Source: Prochlorococcus sp. AG-315-C08
GTDB lineage: Bacteria; Cyanobacteriota; Cyanobacteriia; PCC-6307; Cyanobiaceae
DNA length: 42,261 nt
Direction of reading: 5' to 3'
NCBI GenBank assembly: GCA_003284185.1
Contig: QBWB01000005.1
Location: 1-42,261 of the forward strand
Shown here: positions 6,963 to 14,711 of the stretch, in pieces
Layout: every line of letters begins with the position of its first letter
Position numbering within the stretch: the stretch's first letter is position 1
The notes under the pieces: model-generated
Seen by the model: only the letters and a program-made list of their open reading frames with translations
Told to the model about the DNA's origin: nothing
Database searches by the model: none
Translations under genes and position numbers: made by a program

Positions 6963-7156
6963 AGCCATCCACTCGTCCATTTTGAAAAAGTTTTAAGTTC
7001 AGACCAACAAACCTTAATTAGAATTTCTTTATTATTCACAGGGTAAAGCTCTACCCATCTATCGTCTTTTTTACCACCATAGCTTTTAACTTCAAAGTGC
7101 CGATAGCCCTCCCTTCTTTGCGCTGATGTCCATGCTTTATTAGGCGGCCATCTCAT
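6926..7156 (-). CDS. TIGR02450 family Trp-rich protein (76 aa)
   Basis: The pattern W-PP-KAWTS near the N-terminus, then GYRHFEV, a basic GGKK stretch, VELYPV, CW-EL and a closing FSKWTSGWLQLP matches the small tryptophan-rich family TIGR02450 found in cyanobacteria and some proteobacteria. It is cytosolic and basic. Six Trp in 76 residues. The function of the family is not known. The gene sits just outside repeat copy 1 on the opposite strand. Confidence 0.8.
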   Translation of the reverse strand: MRWPPNKAWTSAQRREGYRHFEVKSYGGKKDDRWVELYPVNNKEILIKVCWSELKTFSKWTSGWLQLPKEEDCNKK

Positions 7157-7884
7157 CTGATTCCTCGTTCCTATTTGATTTATTAATTATCTTTTAACTT
7201 TAGATCAAATCTTTCTTTATTTATTTTGTATCTCGATTCATTAACCCTTATCTATTTTGTCATTAATAACTGTTCTAAAGCCATCTTCTTCTTTTTATTA
7301 GATGTGGATGATTATTCATAAAGATTATGCATACCTACTTTAGGATTGAATTAGGTTAATATCTGTATTAGATTGCCACTAAGATTCAGATAAAAAGCTA
7401 TTCTTTAATTCTTGTGCTATCAATTATATTTTCTTCAAAATCTGAGGTGCATAACTATTATGGTGCTGTTATGGTTTTAATTTGTTACTATTTATGTTGA
7501 TAGTTATTTACTTTAATCCAAAAATATAGCCTCAATTGATAATTTGCTACGAATGGAATGAGTTGGGTATTGCTCTTGATATATGTATATAATCAATGGT
7601 AAGAAGCAACTAATTAATATTAATAGTTTCATTTTCTTTTCTTTTCTTGATTCCATTTTTGCCTTTTGTTATATGGATAGATAACTATATTAATTTTATC
7701 TTATGATATCCTTAATTATAGTTTTATTGAATCTATATCACTCCTTTATTTTATATTTTTAGCGAAATCGATATAATAATTTGAAATAACTTTGGACAAT
7801 GATTTCCTAATTTAATTTTTAAATTGATTATTTGTACCTATTAAATGCTATGAAATACAAGCAAAGCTTCTTTTTAGGCTTGTT
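7157..7884. other. Long AT-rich leader region upstream of the PstS-like gene
   Basis: No strong gene. A plus frame ending at 7500 reads KIQIKSYSLILVLSIIFSSK then EVHNYYGAV, like a signal peptide, but has no ATG, so it may be a remnant. The remainder probably holds the regulatory region of the downstream PstS-like gene; no clear Pho-box tandem was recognised by eye. Confidence 0.4.
7375..7500 (+). pseudogene. Start-less remnant of an exported peptide
   Basis: The frame from about 7375 to TGA 7498-7500 encodes a hydrophobic signal-like block followed by a short polar end. TAG lies just upstream and no ATG, GTG or TTG stands before the hydrophobic block, so it appears to have lost its start. 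Confidence 0.25.
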
Positions 7885-8856
7885 ATGACCTTCGCCAAAA
7901 AGGCCCTTATTTTCTCCTCTGTTCTTGCCATTGGAGCAGGTATGAGAGCTCCTGCAGCTATGCGTCTTAGCGGAGCAGGTGCATCTTTCCCCGCTAAAAT
8001 TTATACCCGTTGGTTCTCTGACTTGGCTAAAGAAAGAGGACTACGCGTTAATTATCAAGCTATTGGTTCTGGTTCTGGTCGTAAAGCATTCATTGATCAA
8101 ACCGTAAATTTCGGTGCCTCTGATGATCCCATGAAAGTTGAGGATATCGATAAAGTTACTCGTGGCCTGATCCAAATCCCAATGGTAGGTGGGACTATCG
8201 CTTTTGGTTACAACTATGACTGCGATCTTAAACTCACACAAGAACAGGCCGTTCGTGTCGCTATGGGTAAAATTAAAAATTGGAGTGATGTTGGTTGTCC
8301 AGCAGGCAAGCTAACTTGGGCACATCGTTCTGATGGATCTGGGACTACTAAGACTTTTACAAACTCAATGGAAGCATTCTCCAAATCATGGACGTTAGGT
8401 ACAGGTAAATCTGTTGCATGGCCAGCTGGTATTGGCGGAAAAGGTAATGCAGGTGTTGCTGGTATTATTCGTAATACCCCTGGTGCTATTGGATATGTAA
8501 ACCAGTCTTATATCAAAGGGAATATTAAAGCTGCTGCACTAAAGAATTTGGCGGGAGAATATTTAAAGCCTTCCTCAGAGTCTGGAGCAAAAGCCCTTAA
8601 CAGTATTAGTTTGGATGAAAATTTAGCAGGTATAAATCCTAACCCAACAGCAAAAGGTGCATACCCAATAGCAACATTGACATGGATTCTTGCTTATGAG
8701 AAAGGTAATGGTAGAAATACTAATGCTCTTAAGGAAGCCTTTAACTATCTATTAAGTGACAAGGCTCAAGCCAAAGCTCCATCTCTAGGGTTTGTACCTC
8801 TTGAAGGTGCCATTCTGATTAGGTCTCGTAATGCAGTAATGCGCATAGTTGAATAA
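7885..8856 (+). CDS. pstS: PstS/SphX-like periplasmic phosphate-binding protein (323 aa)
   Basis: The N-terminal 26 residues form a signal peptide (KKALIFSSVLAIGAGM, then APAAM). The phosphate-binding signature follows: LSGAGASFP (28-36), GSGSGR (61-66), FGASDDP (76-82), IPMVGG (98-103), HRSDGSGTT (147-155) and GAIGYV (200-205), in the usual order and spacing. These loops bind inorganic phosphate through backbone amides and Ser/Arg/Asp side chains, feeding the PstCAB ABC importer. No pstC, pstA or pstB is near, so this is an orphan or extra copy. The last 15 residues (AILIRSRNAVMRIVE) do not look like a usual PstS end. The coding region is more GC-rich than its surroundings. It lies between the two 626-bp repeats. 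Confidence 0.85.
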   Translation: MTFAKKALIFSSVLAIGAGMRAPAAMRLSGAGASFPAKIYTRWFSDLAKERGLRVNYQAIGSGSGRKAFIDQTVNFGASDDPMKVEDIDKVTRGLIQIPMVGGTIAFGYNYDCDLKLTQEQAVRVAMGKIKNWSDVGCPAGKLTWAHRSDGSGTTKTFTNSMEAFSKSWTLGTGKSVAWPAGIGGKGNAGVAGIIRNTPGAIGYVNQSYIKGNIKAAALKNLAGEYLKPSSESGAKALNSISLDENLAGINPNPTAKGAYPIATLTWILAYEKGNGRNTNALKEAFNYLLSDKAQAKAPSLGFVPLEGAILIRSRNAVMRIVE

Positions 8857-8979
8857 ACTGCTATTCCTGGTACTCATAGCAATAACACAAGCTATAAAGT
8901 CTCCTTTTATTATTGCTATTTTAGTAAATCGATATTCTTATTTGTGTTGATGTTTGAGTCTTGAAATTCAGGCGAATAA

Positions 8980-9186
8980 TTATTCTTTTTGTTCAGAAGG
9001 ATCTGCTAGGTCTAGTATCTTTTCGAAATTAATAATCTCCTCATCAGAAACACCTGTTTCTTTTTGTAGTTCATTCAATAAAGATTTGATCTTTTTTTCT
9101 ATATTTTCTATAGTCACAGGAACATTAATAAGTGGTTTGTCTATTATAAGTATATTTTCAATCTTAATACTTTTATTAACTTCCTC
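8980..9186 (-). CDS. Small acidic helical protein with no clear start codon (up to 68 aa)
   Basis: The minus frame reads IENIEKKIKSLLNELQKETG then VSDEEIINFEKILDLADPSE to TAA at 8980-8982, clearly protein-like and amphipathic. There is no ATG between the upstream TGA (9187-9189) and this part; GTG (within VPVTIEN) or a rare ATT start are the options. It may therefore be a 5'-truncated gene. The opposite strand over the same region is also open but has shadow-like composition (Ser, Ile, Phe). Confidence 0.45.
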   Translation of the reverse strand, partial: EEVNKSIKIENILIIDKPLINVPVTIENIEKKIKSLLNELQKETGVSDEEIINFEKILDLADPSEQKE

Positions 9187-9236
9187 TCAAGGATTCTATT
9201 GATATTTTCAAAAATATAAGATTTTTATAATCAGTC

Positions 9237-9265
9237 TTTGCAGGCTTTTTACCAAAGCCTGCAAA
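9237..9265. repeat. Perfect 12-bp inverted repeat (hairpin)
   Basis: TTTGCAGGCTTT (9237-9248) and AAAGCCTGCAAA (9254-9265) flank a 5-base loop. No T run follows on either strand, so it is a poor intrinsic terminator; a processing site, a protein-binding dyad or a small repeat element is possible. Confidence 0.6.
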
Positions 9266-9408
9266 TGCTTTACATCTTCTAATTTAGGAGCTTTAACTGT
9301 TTTGACTCCATCATATCTTTTATTAGCTAGCCTTTCGTAGATTATCAATCCTTATTTTTAAATATTAATTTGTTTTTGTATCTATATCTTTTTAATTATT
9401 GCAAAATG

Positions 9409-9630
9409 TCAGTCTTTATCTTTATTTCTTTTAATAGCTTTATTAGCAAGCTTTTTTAATTCTTTGGGGCTAACAATTTTTCTCTTTTTCTTGCTTTCTA
9501 TATTAGTTCTAATTATAGAAGTAATTATCGCTATTCCAAAAAATCCACCTAAGATTAACCAGAAAATTCTTTCTATTAAAAGAGTTAAAGGATTACCAAC
9601 TAGATCAGTTGCTGGTTCCATTGTAGGCAA
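9409..9630 (-). CDS. Single-pass membrane protein with basic tail (73 aa)
   Basis: Starts MPTMEPATDLVGNP, then one hydrophobic segment (FWLILGGFFGIAIITSII, about 23-40), then a lysine-rich cytoplasmic tail (SKKKRKIVSPKELKKLANKA). The topology is the same as the protein at 2225-2437. Function unknown. Confidence 0.55.
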   Translation of the reverse strand: MPTMEPATDLVGNPLTLLIERIFWLILGGFFGIAIITSIIRTNIESKKKRKIVSPKELKKLANKAIKRNKDKD

Positions 9631-9746
9631 ATACAGAAAGTCGATGGATTAATTTTTAATGGTTTCTGGCTTAAGTCTAATTCGAGAATGCCAATTAGTA
9701 GAACCCCTTTGGAACAATAATTTCGGCATTTATTGCTTATCAAGAC

Positions 9747-9771
9747 AAAAAAAAACCCCTTTCTATAGGGG
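9747..9771 (-). terminator. Probable terminator of a minus-strand transcript
   Basis: CCCCT (9756-9760) and AGGGG (9767-9771) form a stem preceded on the plus strand by a run of nine A (9747-9755), which is a U tract for a minus-strand RNA. No coding gene reads into it from the right, so it likely ends a non-coding RNA. Confidence 0.5.
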
Positions 9772-9995
9772 CTTCATCATACTGAGAGATCCCCATCACC
9801 CAGCGATTTTGAAATATTACACTCGGATAATAGAATAGGCAAGTATTTGATTCTAGATATGGCCCTTATTTTGCATTCTTTTAATCTTTCGGACACTAGA
9901 TATGGTAGGGGTTGCAATTTGCGAGAAAAACAGCTAAAAATAAGATCCCCATCACCCAGGCCCGCAGGACACCATACCTAGGGTCTTTTTTATTG
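9772..9995. ncRNA. Probable non-coding RNA locus with a duplicated 17-nt motif
   Basis: No reading frame is convincing. The motif AGATCCCCATCACCCAG occurs at 9787-9803 and 9943-9959, and CTAGATATGG at 9853-9862 and 9896-9905. A minus-strand terminator closes the left side. On the right, AGATCCC (9943) can pair with GGGTCT followed by T6 (9981-9991), a plus-strand terminator. GC is locally high. Multi-copy small RNAs with a shared loop motif are known in picocyanobacteria (the Yfr families), but I cannot assign this one. Confidence 0.45.
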
Positions 9996-10170
9996 AAAAC
10001 ATCTCTACCCGAGTATTTGAAAGAAAAGTTTAGTTGCTAGCTGTGGAAAAAACTATGCTAAATAAAGCGCGCTCTTTCTTTTTTTATCCAATACACAAAA
10101 TATCTTCGTACTAACCGTAACTTAAAAAACAAACAAATCAGTTAGGGTCTTAAAACTAAGAAAAGGCTAA

Positions 10171-10347
10171 ATGTCAGATCTTCAGTTGGTAGATTCATTC
10201 CCTATATGGAAAGCTCTTCTTTGGTGCTTTTATCCTATGGCTGTTCTGGTTCTGTTCGAATTAGTTTCACGGGTGCTTCCCGACGACGATGACGACTTTG
10301 GAGGAGGTAGAAACATGCCTGTATACAAAACGGTGAGATTCAAATAG
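10171..10347 (+). CDS. Small membrane protein with DDDDD motif (58 aa)
   Basis: An ATG opens MSDLQLVDSFPIWKALLW, a hydrophobic segment with Trp and Cys (ALLWCFYPMAVLVLFELV), then LPDDDDDFGGGRNMPVY and a short basic end. The Asp run plus Gly-rich and Met-Pro-Val ending repeats the plan of the protein at 5690-5824. Probably a subunit or assembly helper of a membrane complex; this is inference only. Confidence 0.65.
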   Translation: MSDLQLVDSFPIWKALLWCFYPMAVLVLFELVSRVLPDDDDDFGGGRNMPVYKTVRFK

Positions 10348-10401
10348 ATATTGGATCGATTCCTTAATCTTAATTTGAATTTTAAAAGATTTTTATTGAT
10401 T

Positions 10402-10671
10402 TTAGCGAAAACATGTATCTCCTACAATTTTGAGTTTGTCCAGACGGTTAAGATCTTGTCTTTTTAATATGGTTTTTGGAGAAATGGCTAAGCCTAATTT
10501 TATTTTGTTTGGTAAAGACTCAATCACAGATTCAATATCTGTTAATTCCTCTTCTGAAGATGCCACAATATCTTTTGCACATTTCCAACCTTTAATAGTT
10601 GTTATTTGAGGCCATATAAACCAAAGCCCACTAAATACGCCCAGTAAAAAAAAGAATAAATTTCTAGCCAT
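10402..10671 (-). CDS. Membrane-anchored protein (89 aa), unknown
   Basis: The N-terminal hydrophobic anchor (LFFFLLGVFSGLWFIWP, residues 5-21) is followed by an extended soluble part with two Cys (WKCAKD near 30, DTCFR at the end) that could form a disulfide in the lumen or periplasm. No family recognised. Confidence 0.6.
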   Translation of the reverse strand: MARNLFFFLLGVFSGLWFIWPQITTIKGWKCAKDIVASSEEELTDIESVIESLPNKIKLGLAISPKTILKRQDLNRLDKLKIVGDTCFR

Positions 10672-11010
10672 GAAAAAAATGTCTTATGTTTTTCTATCAA
10701 TTTTATGATTGTTTTAATTCAGGTCAATCTTCTTTAGCCTTTTAGATCTTTTCTTTTATTTCTTCTTTCATTCTCATTGTTCCTTGAAGACTTCTTTAGC
10801 CTACAACCAACATTATTAAACTTCCTATTTTCAGTCCAAAAGCTTATAAAAGCAATGGGCATTAAGGCTGATTGCTTTGGAGCAGAAACAGAGTAAAAAT
10901 ATGAATATCGAACTCAGAGGCACCTATTATGGTCGACATTCCACCTGAGTATTTAAGAGAAGCGAATTGAATTCTGGTTCCTGCTCCAACATTCTCAATA
11001 TAATAGTGGG

Positions 11011-11191
11011 CAGTTCGTCTGAAGCGACAAGGATCAATGATTTAGGTGAGTCAATTCAGTCGAAACTCCTCTGCATCGTTTAGGTGCCCTATAGGAGAAA
11101 AGCCTTTCAACTAGAAACTTGGCCCCAGGTGCCATTTACAGAAGCTTCCAAAAAAACGATAAAGAAAAGGGCCTTTTAAGGCCCTTTTCTT
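11011..11191 (+). ncRNA. Probable small RNA in repeat copy 2
   Basis: Exact copy of the 6467-6647 element: TATAAT box at 10999-11004, GC-richer non-coding body and the bidirectional terminator at 11162-11191. Two identical copies would double the dose of the RNA if both promoters are active. Confidence 0.45.
11162..11191. terminator. Strong bidirectional terminator, copy 2
   Basis: Same 12-bp perfect stem as at 6618-6647, with A-rich left arm and T-rich right arm. Confidence 0.75.
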
Positions 11192-11512
11192 ATGGCTAAT
11201 TTATATTTAGCTGTAAGCATTCGGCCTTTCAAAGATGAAGACCCAAAAGAGAATTCAGAATAAGATTATGTTGAACAACTAATTACTAAAAGTAGTTATT
11301 GGTGCTTCTGTGTAGGAGGACTGACGCTCTTTTCTTTTTATAATCAACCTTCTGATGTTCAGGATAAAAAAGGAGGTTGTTCTAATATGTTCAATATAGA
11401 TAGAACAATTAACCTATCCCTGCGCAGTATTATTTACTTAATTATTATAATTTTAATTATATCTTATTTCGTAAGTCACTATTTTTTCTATTTTCTATTA
11501 TATATATTTTAA
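11192..11512 (+). pseudogene. Interrupted reading frame spanning the end of repeat copy 2
   Basis: The same 23-codon frame with TAA and continued open frame as in copy 1. After the repeat edge it runs into a hydrophobic AT-rich tail (LIIIILIISYFV) and stops at TAA 11510-11512. The different tails in the two copies show that the repeat boundary cuts through the frame. Confidence 0.25.
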
Positions 11513-11849
11513 GTTAATGATTTCATATGACATGTTTTAGGAAAGAACTTATTCTTATTGACCATGAATTGCTCACGTAGCTAACCATTTAAATTGTTGT
11601 TTGAGTTCATATAAATCTTTATTCTAATTTATAGTTAATTATATTTAGGTATAAACGATTTTTTTCATCATTTATATAATTATGATTTATTCAAGGCATA
11701 TCTATGTCTTTGATGCTAATCAGCTATAACTGAAACTTGTATTTTTCATATTTATCGTGGAAATATTAATTTATGATTATAAATTAATTCGTTTTCTATG
11801 TTTTTATTTTTTATCTCTATAATTTTAATAAATAATATGATATTCGTTT
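11513..11849. other. AT-rich intergenic stretch
   Basis: No convincing gene or structured element seen. It separates repeat copy 2 from the small operon that starts at 11850. Confidence 0.5.
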
Positions 11850-12002
11850 ATGAATCATCAGATTGCTACCTACATCGATTTTATTCAAAGTATTGGTTTT
11901 ATCATTTTGGCTGGGATATCTTTTTTAGCAGTTAGTCGAATTTTGATAAAGGCAAAAAAAGTGAATGAGATACATCTGGTAAAAATAACTGTTGAGAAAT
12001 GA
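11850..12002 (+). CDS. Small membrane protein (50 aa), coupled to the next gene
   Basis: ATG, a short polar start (MNHQIATYIDFIQS), one hydrophobic segment (IGFIILAGISFLAV) and a basic tail (SRILIKAKKV). The TGA overlaps the ATG of the next gene (ATGA), a classic translational-coupling arrangement, which supports both genes. Confidence 0.6.
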   Translation: MNHQIATYIDFIQSIGFIILAGISFLAVSRILIKAKKVNEIHLVKITVEK

Positions 12003-12205
12003 TTTCTTTGCTAGAACTTGAAAAAAGTTTAATTATGCTTAAGGCTTTTGAGGAATTTAAATTTACTGATGTCCAAAATAAGGGGCCTGTTTCAGACTTT
12101 TGGGAAAATGTTCATATCGCGGCAAAGGCTTTAAAGCATGACACAAATTGCTCAGATAACATAATTGCAAGTGGACTCCGAGCTATTGCCGCTGAATGGG
12201 ACTAA
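11999..12205 (+). CDS. Small TxC-motif family protein (68 aa)
   Basis: Residues WENVHIAAKALKHDTNCSDN then IIASGLRAIAAEW follow the pattern [FYW]xxIxxAxxxLxxxTxC[SP][DN]xx[IV], which is also found in the proteins at 16948-17115 and 26789-26971. All three are 55-68 aa, acidic, all-helical and without membrane segments. The ATG overlaps the stop of the membrane peptide gene, so the two products may interact. Function unknown. Confidence 0.65.
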   Translation: MISLLELEKSLIMLKAFEEFKFTDVQNKGPVSDFWENVHIAAKALKHDTNCSDNIIASGLRAIAAEWD

Positions 12206-12229
12206 TTTCTTCGCTATTTTAAATAAGGA

Positions 12230-12367
12230 CTATTTCTTTTTAATTTCATTTTTAGATTGGATTTGTTTTCCTTCTTCAGATTTGAACTGTTTCATTGCTC
12301 GTACTCCCACAGCATCTTCAATTAATTCAAAGAACCATGTTTTTATACTTTTTATTGGATTTCCCAT
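12230..12367 (-). CDS. Small basic amphipathic protein (45 aa)
   Basis: The ATG three bases after the upstream hli stop gives MGNPIKSIKTWFFELIEDAV and a Lys/Gln/Glu-rich end (VRAMKQFKSEEGKQIQSK). The tight spacing to the Hli gene indicates one transcript. The first half could lie on a membrane surface. A longer plus-strand frame over the same bases is judged a shadow. Confidence 0.6.
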   Translation of the reverse strand: MGNPIKSIKTWFFELIEDAVGVRAMKQFKSEEGKQIQSKNEIKKK

Positions 12368-12370
12368 TGC

Positions 12371-12475
12371 TCAACCTACTAGCAGGATCTTTAATACCCA
12401 AATGCCCATAACAAACATCGCTGCACGACCATGAAGGATTTCAGATCTGCTCAAGCGAGAAAAGATAGGCATCAT
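12371..12475 (-). CDS. hli: High-light-inducible protein, short form (34 aa)
   Basis: It contains the chlorophyll-binding helix signature of the LHC/Hli superfamily: EILHGRAAMFVMGIW (ExxxGRxAM). Hli proteins are single-helix thylakoid proteins that bind chlorophyll and carotenoid and protect photosystem assembly and repair under light stress. This is a very short version with little outside the helix. An ATG pair starts it; the second ATG is equally possible. It heads a two-gene unit with 12230-12367. Confidence 0.8.
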   Translation of the reverse strand: MMPIFSRLSRSEILHGRAAMFVMGIWVLKILLVG

Positions 12476-12675
12476 TACTATGCATCTTCTTTTGTTATAT
12501 CAGCTCGATTAATAAAATGCATGGGTAATTACTTGGATAACCGAATAAATATTTATTTTATTAAATTTCTTAGCTTTTGGAGTTTTCTCTAAATGACTGT
12601 TTTCAAGCTGTTCATGAATTGATTTTATTGTTGTGAGAGTATAATTTCTTCTAAATTATTACTTTATATTTTATG

Positions 12676-13047
12676 TTATCCTCTACCTTTCTCACAGTTA
12701 CCAATTAAAATTCTATTGGTTTGAGGATATTCTACCGAATAGATCCCTAGAATTTTATTGATACTATATTTTGACTTGACTTTTCTATTTTTATCCCTTT
12801 GAGTAATGTAATAAGATCCTCTTCTCTTAATTGTCCGACCTTCTTTTATGATAAGACCATTATTAATTTTCGAAATTAGTCCATCTAGGTTTATTGAAAG
12901 ATAAGTAGTTTCCCAGTCAGGTTTTATAAGTCTGCCTCTATCTATTTCAAATTTACCTGTACAAATGAGATTGATTTCTTCTGATTTGGCTGTTTGTGAT
13001 GGTAACCATAGTAAGGTGGTTAGAAATGCTAAGAAAAATCTGGTCAT
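12676..13047 (-). CDS. Exported protein of unknown function (123 aa)
   Basis: A clear signal peptide (MTRFFLAFLTTLLWLPSQTA, residues 1-20, cleavage near AKS). The mature part is a beta-rich basic protein with Cys29 and a second Cys near the end (GNCEKG) that could form a disulfide. No domain recognised; it may form a small beta-barrel or sandwich in the periplasm. Confidence 0.65.
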   Translation of the reverse strand: MTRFFLAFLTTLLWLPSQTAKSEEINLICTGKFEIDRGRLIKPDWETTYLSINLDGLISKINNGLIIKEGRTIKRRGSYYITQRDKNRKVKSKYSINKILGIYSVEYPQTNRILIGNCEKGRG

Positions 13048-13242
13048 TTATGCTCGATTAGATAGATTTGGATAATGTGAGAATTACTCTTTTTGTCGTT
13101 GCGATATTTATCATCCTATGTAATTTAATCATTATTTCATTCATTTTCTACCTCCATAATATAAATAGTTTGAGATGAATAAATAAACCAATCACAAAAG
13201 TGATTTTAACGCCTCTTACTATTTAGGAGTTTATAAATAGTA

Positions 13243-13929
13243 TTAATAAAAGGTATAAGCCCAATTTATTGATATTTTATTTTCTCCAAGATATTTCTGG
13301 AATTTCTTTGAATTAACTTTCAATACTATCCCTTTTGTTGGATATTTATTAAAGATTTTACCATCTTTATAATATTTCTGAAAAAGATGAACATCTGTTA
13401 CGTCCTTTGTGATTTCTGTTTCTGGAATTTCGAATTTTAGTCTTTGTAGTTCTTGAATTGATTGGAAGTGATTAAGTTTACAATTTAAAATTTGGAAAGC
13501 ACAGAAATTAAGTTCTTCTTTTTTATTAGTATTTTCTCTTAGAAGACATGTTTTCATTCTTTGATTACCTGTGGTTGTAATAATTGGCCTATATAACTCT
13601 CCAAGTATTTCTATACTTTGCTTAACAGGAATATCTTTAGGTATTTTTAGTATAAGCTTAGTATAAAATGTTAGATCTTTACCATTCTTAGTGATTACTT
13701 TTTGTAATTCTCCATTCCTATAGTGAATAGCTAAACATATTCCATTGATTTTAGGTTCTATGATCAATCTTGTGTTAGGTAAAAGTGAGTTTAACCAATC
13801 ATTTACATTTCCTTTTCCTAATGATAAAAAAGCTCTTTCTCCATATTTACAATTAAGTATTGACTTCTTATTCGATATTTTCTCTAGGTTTATTATGAGG
13901 TGGTAAAATTTATCTGTAGAGTTCTCCAA
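13243..13929 (-). CDS. Stand-alone NAD-dependent DNA ligase-like adenylation domain (228 aa)
   Basis: The order of nucleotidyltransferase motifs matches LigA: FLSLGKG (34-40, like MLSLxxA before the active site), motif I IEPKING (57-63, lysine K60), GELYRP (110-115) as motif III, PTKGIVLKVN (197-206) as motif IV and a final NWAYTFY (222-228) as motif V. The protein stops exactly there: the NMN-binding Ia domain and the OB, zinc, HhH and BRCT domains of real LigA are all missing. Motif residues are altered (DG to NG, RGE to LGE, the motif V lysine replaced), so normal ligation is doubtful. It may be a degenerate remnant or a repurposed AMP-transfer protein. Confidence 0.7.
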   Translation of the reverse strand: MENSTDKFYHLIINLEKISNKKSILNCKYGERAFLSLGKGNVNDWLNSLLPNTRLIIEPKINGICLAIHYRNGELQKVITKNGKDLTFYTKLILKIPKDIPVKQSIEILGELYRPIITTTGNQRMKTCLLRENTNKKEELNFCAFQILNCKLNHFQSIQELQRLKFEIPETEITKDVTDVHLFQKYYKDGKIFNKYPTKGIVLKVNSKKFQKYLGENKISINWAYTFY

Positions 13930-14014
13930 TTCATATACCTAAAAAAATATTATTTTTATTTTATTTATTATTTGATTCTATTATACTTAATATTAACATA
14001 ATTATATTTACAAT

Positions 14015-14287
14015 ATGAGTAGCTATTTTTGTTCTTTTTGTTCATCTCGTTATCAATTTCATACTACCAGAACTGATGGTGTAATGATCTGTGGTCAGTG
14101 TGGAGAAGAATTAATCAAAGCTCCCTTAGTAAAGATGACTCAGGTTATTGGATTATTTGTAGCTTCATTCTTTCTAGTTCCGTTGTTAATGATGGTTGTT
14201 TTTATAGTTGATGACCTAAACAATCTGAGAATAAATAACTCATCTGAACACTTAACCTTCTTGTCCTTGGATCTCGATGATGAATAA
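14015..14287 (+). CDS. Zinc-ribbon membrane protein (90 aa)
   Basis: Two knuckles, CSFC (residues 6-9) and CGQC (27-30), form a rubredoxin-like zinc ribbon at the N-terminus. One hydrophobic segment follows (VIGLFVASFFLVPLLMMVVF, about 45-64) and then an acidic tail. The ribbon should face the cytoplasm. Such proteins may handle metal or act in assembly; no specific role known. Confidence 0.7.
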   Translation: MSSYFCSFCSSRYQFHTTRTDGVMICGQCGEELIKAPLVKMTQVIGLFVASFFLVPLLMMVVFIVDDLNNLRINNSSEHLTFLSLDLDDE

Positions 14288-14593
14288 ATCTAGTTTCAAT
14301 CAATATCTAAAATCATAAACAATAGTAATAGAGACTACTTAGCTAAAACTCTTAAATAATCTCCATCTGCTTGAACACTAGTGTCACTCCTCTATTTCTC
14401 TTTTACCCTCTACGCACTCTCGACTGAAGTCAGGTTTTGGATTCGATAAGCTCAGAAGTCTCTGTTTTCCTTGCCTTTTTTTTCAGTTGTAGCAGTATTT
14501 ACTTTCTTAATGAGGCAAGCCGTACTTTAATTGCCTTTACCTAAGTTAACACTTGCTTTACATTAGTTCATATAAATTATTCGGATTTATTCC
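14288..14593. other. Leader region of the hli cluster
   Basis: No gene seen. Probable promoter region of the cluster; an AT-rich TATAAATTAT lies at 14571-14580, about 15 bases before the first ATG. GGCAA/TTGCC can pair around 14513-14535. Confidence 0.4.
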
Positions 14594-14701
14594 ATGACTC
14601 CAGAAGCAGAAAAGTTTAACGGTTGGGCTGCAATGCTCGGCTTTGTTGCAGCATTCGGTGCATACGCAACAACTGGTCAAATCATTCCTGGTATTTTCTA
14701 A
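14594..14701 (+). CDS. hli: High-light-inducible protein (35 aa)
   Basis: First gene of the cluster. The Hli helix EKFNGWAAMLGFVAAFGAYA carries a variant chlorophyll signature (NGWAAM in place of GRxAM) and the conserved end TTGQIIPGIF. Expected in the thylakoid membrane, binding pigment with photosystem intermediates. A high-light or stress response is likely from family knowledge. Confidence 0.85.
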   Translation: MTPEAEKFNGWAAMLGFVAAFGAYATTGQIIPGIF

Positions 14702-14711
14702 CCATAAAATA

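Larger units (their letters stand above)
10816..11441. repeat. 626-bp perfect direct repeat, copy 2
   Basis: Identical to 6272-6897 as far as compared by eye, in the same orientation. The left junction follows CATTA and the right is followed by TTATTATAAT, unlike copy 1. Both ends again read TTAA. The two copies enclose about 3.9 kb with the PstS-like gene, so recombination between them would delete or amplify that segment. Confidence 0.9.

Noticed and set aside
8954-9202. Plus-strand open frame of 82 codons, hydrophobic
   Set aside because: Composition (Ser, Ile, Phe) is that expected opposite a Lys/Glu-rich coding frame; the minus frame reads as a protein.
9464-9652. Plus-strand hydrophobic frame
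   Set aside because: Lies opposite 9409-9630, which has the better topology (single membrane segment with basic tail).
12165-12434. Plus-strand open frame of 89 codons
   Set aside because: It covers the minus-strand Hli gene and its coupled partner, both of which have better evidence.
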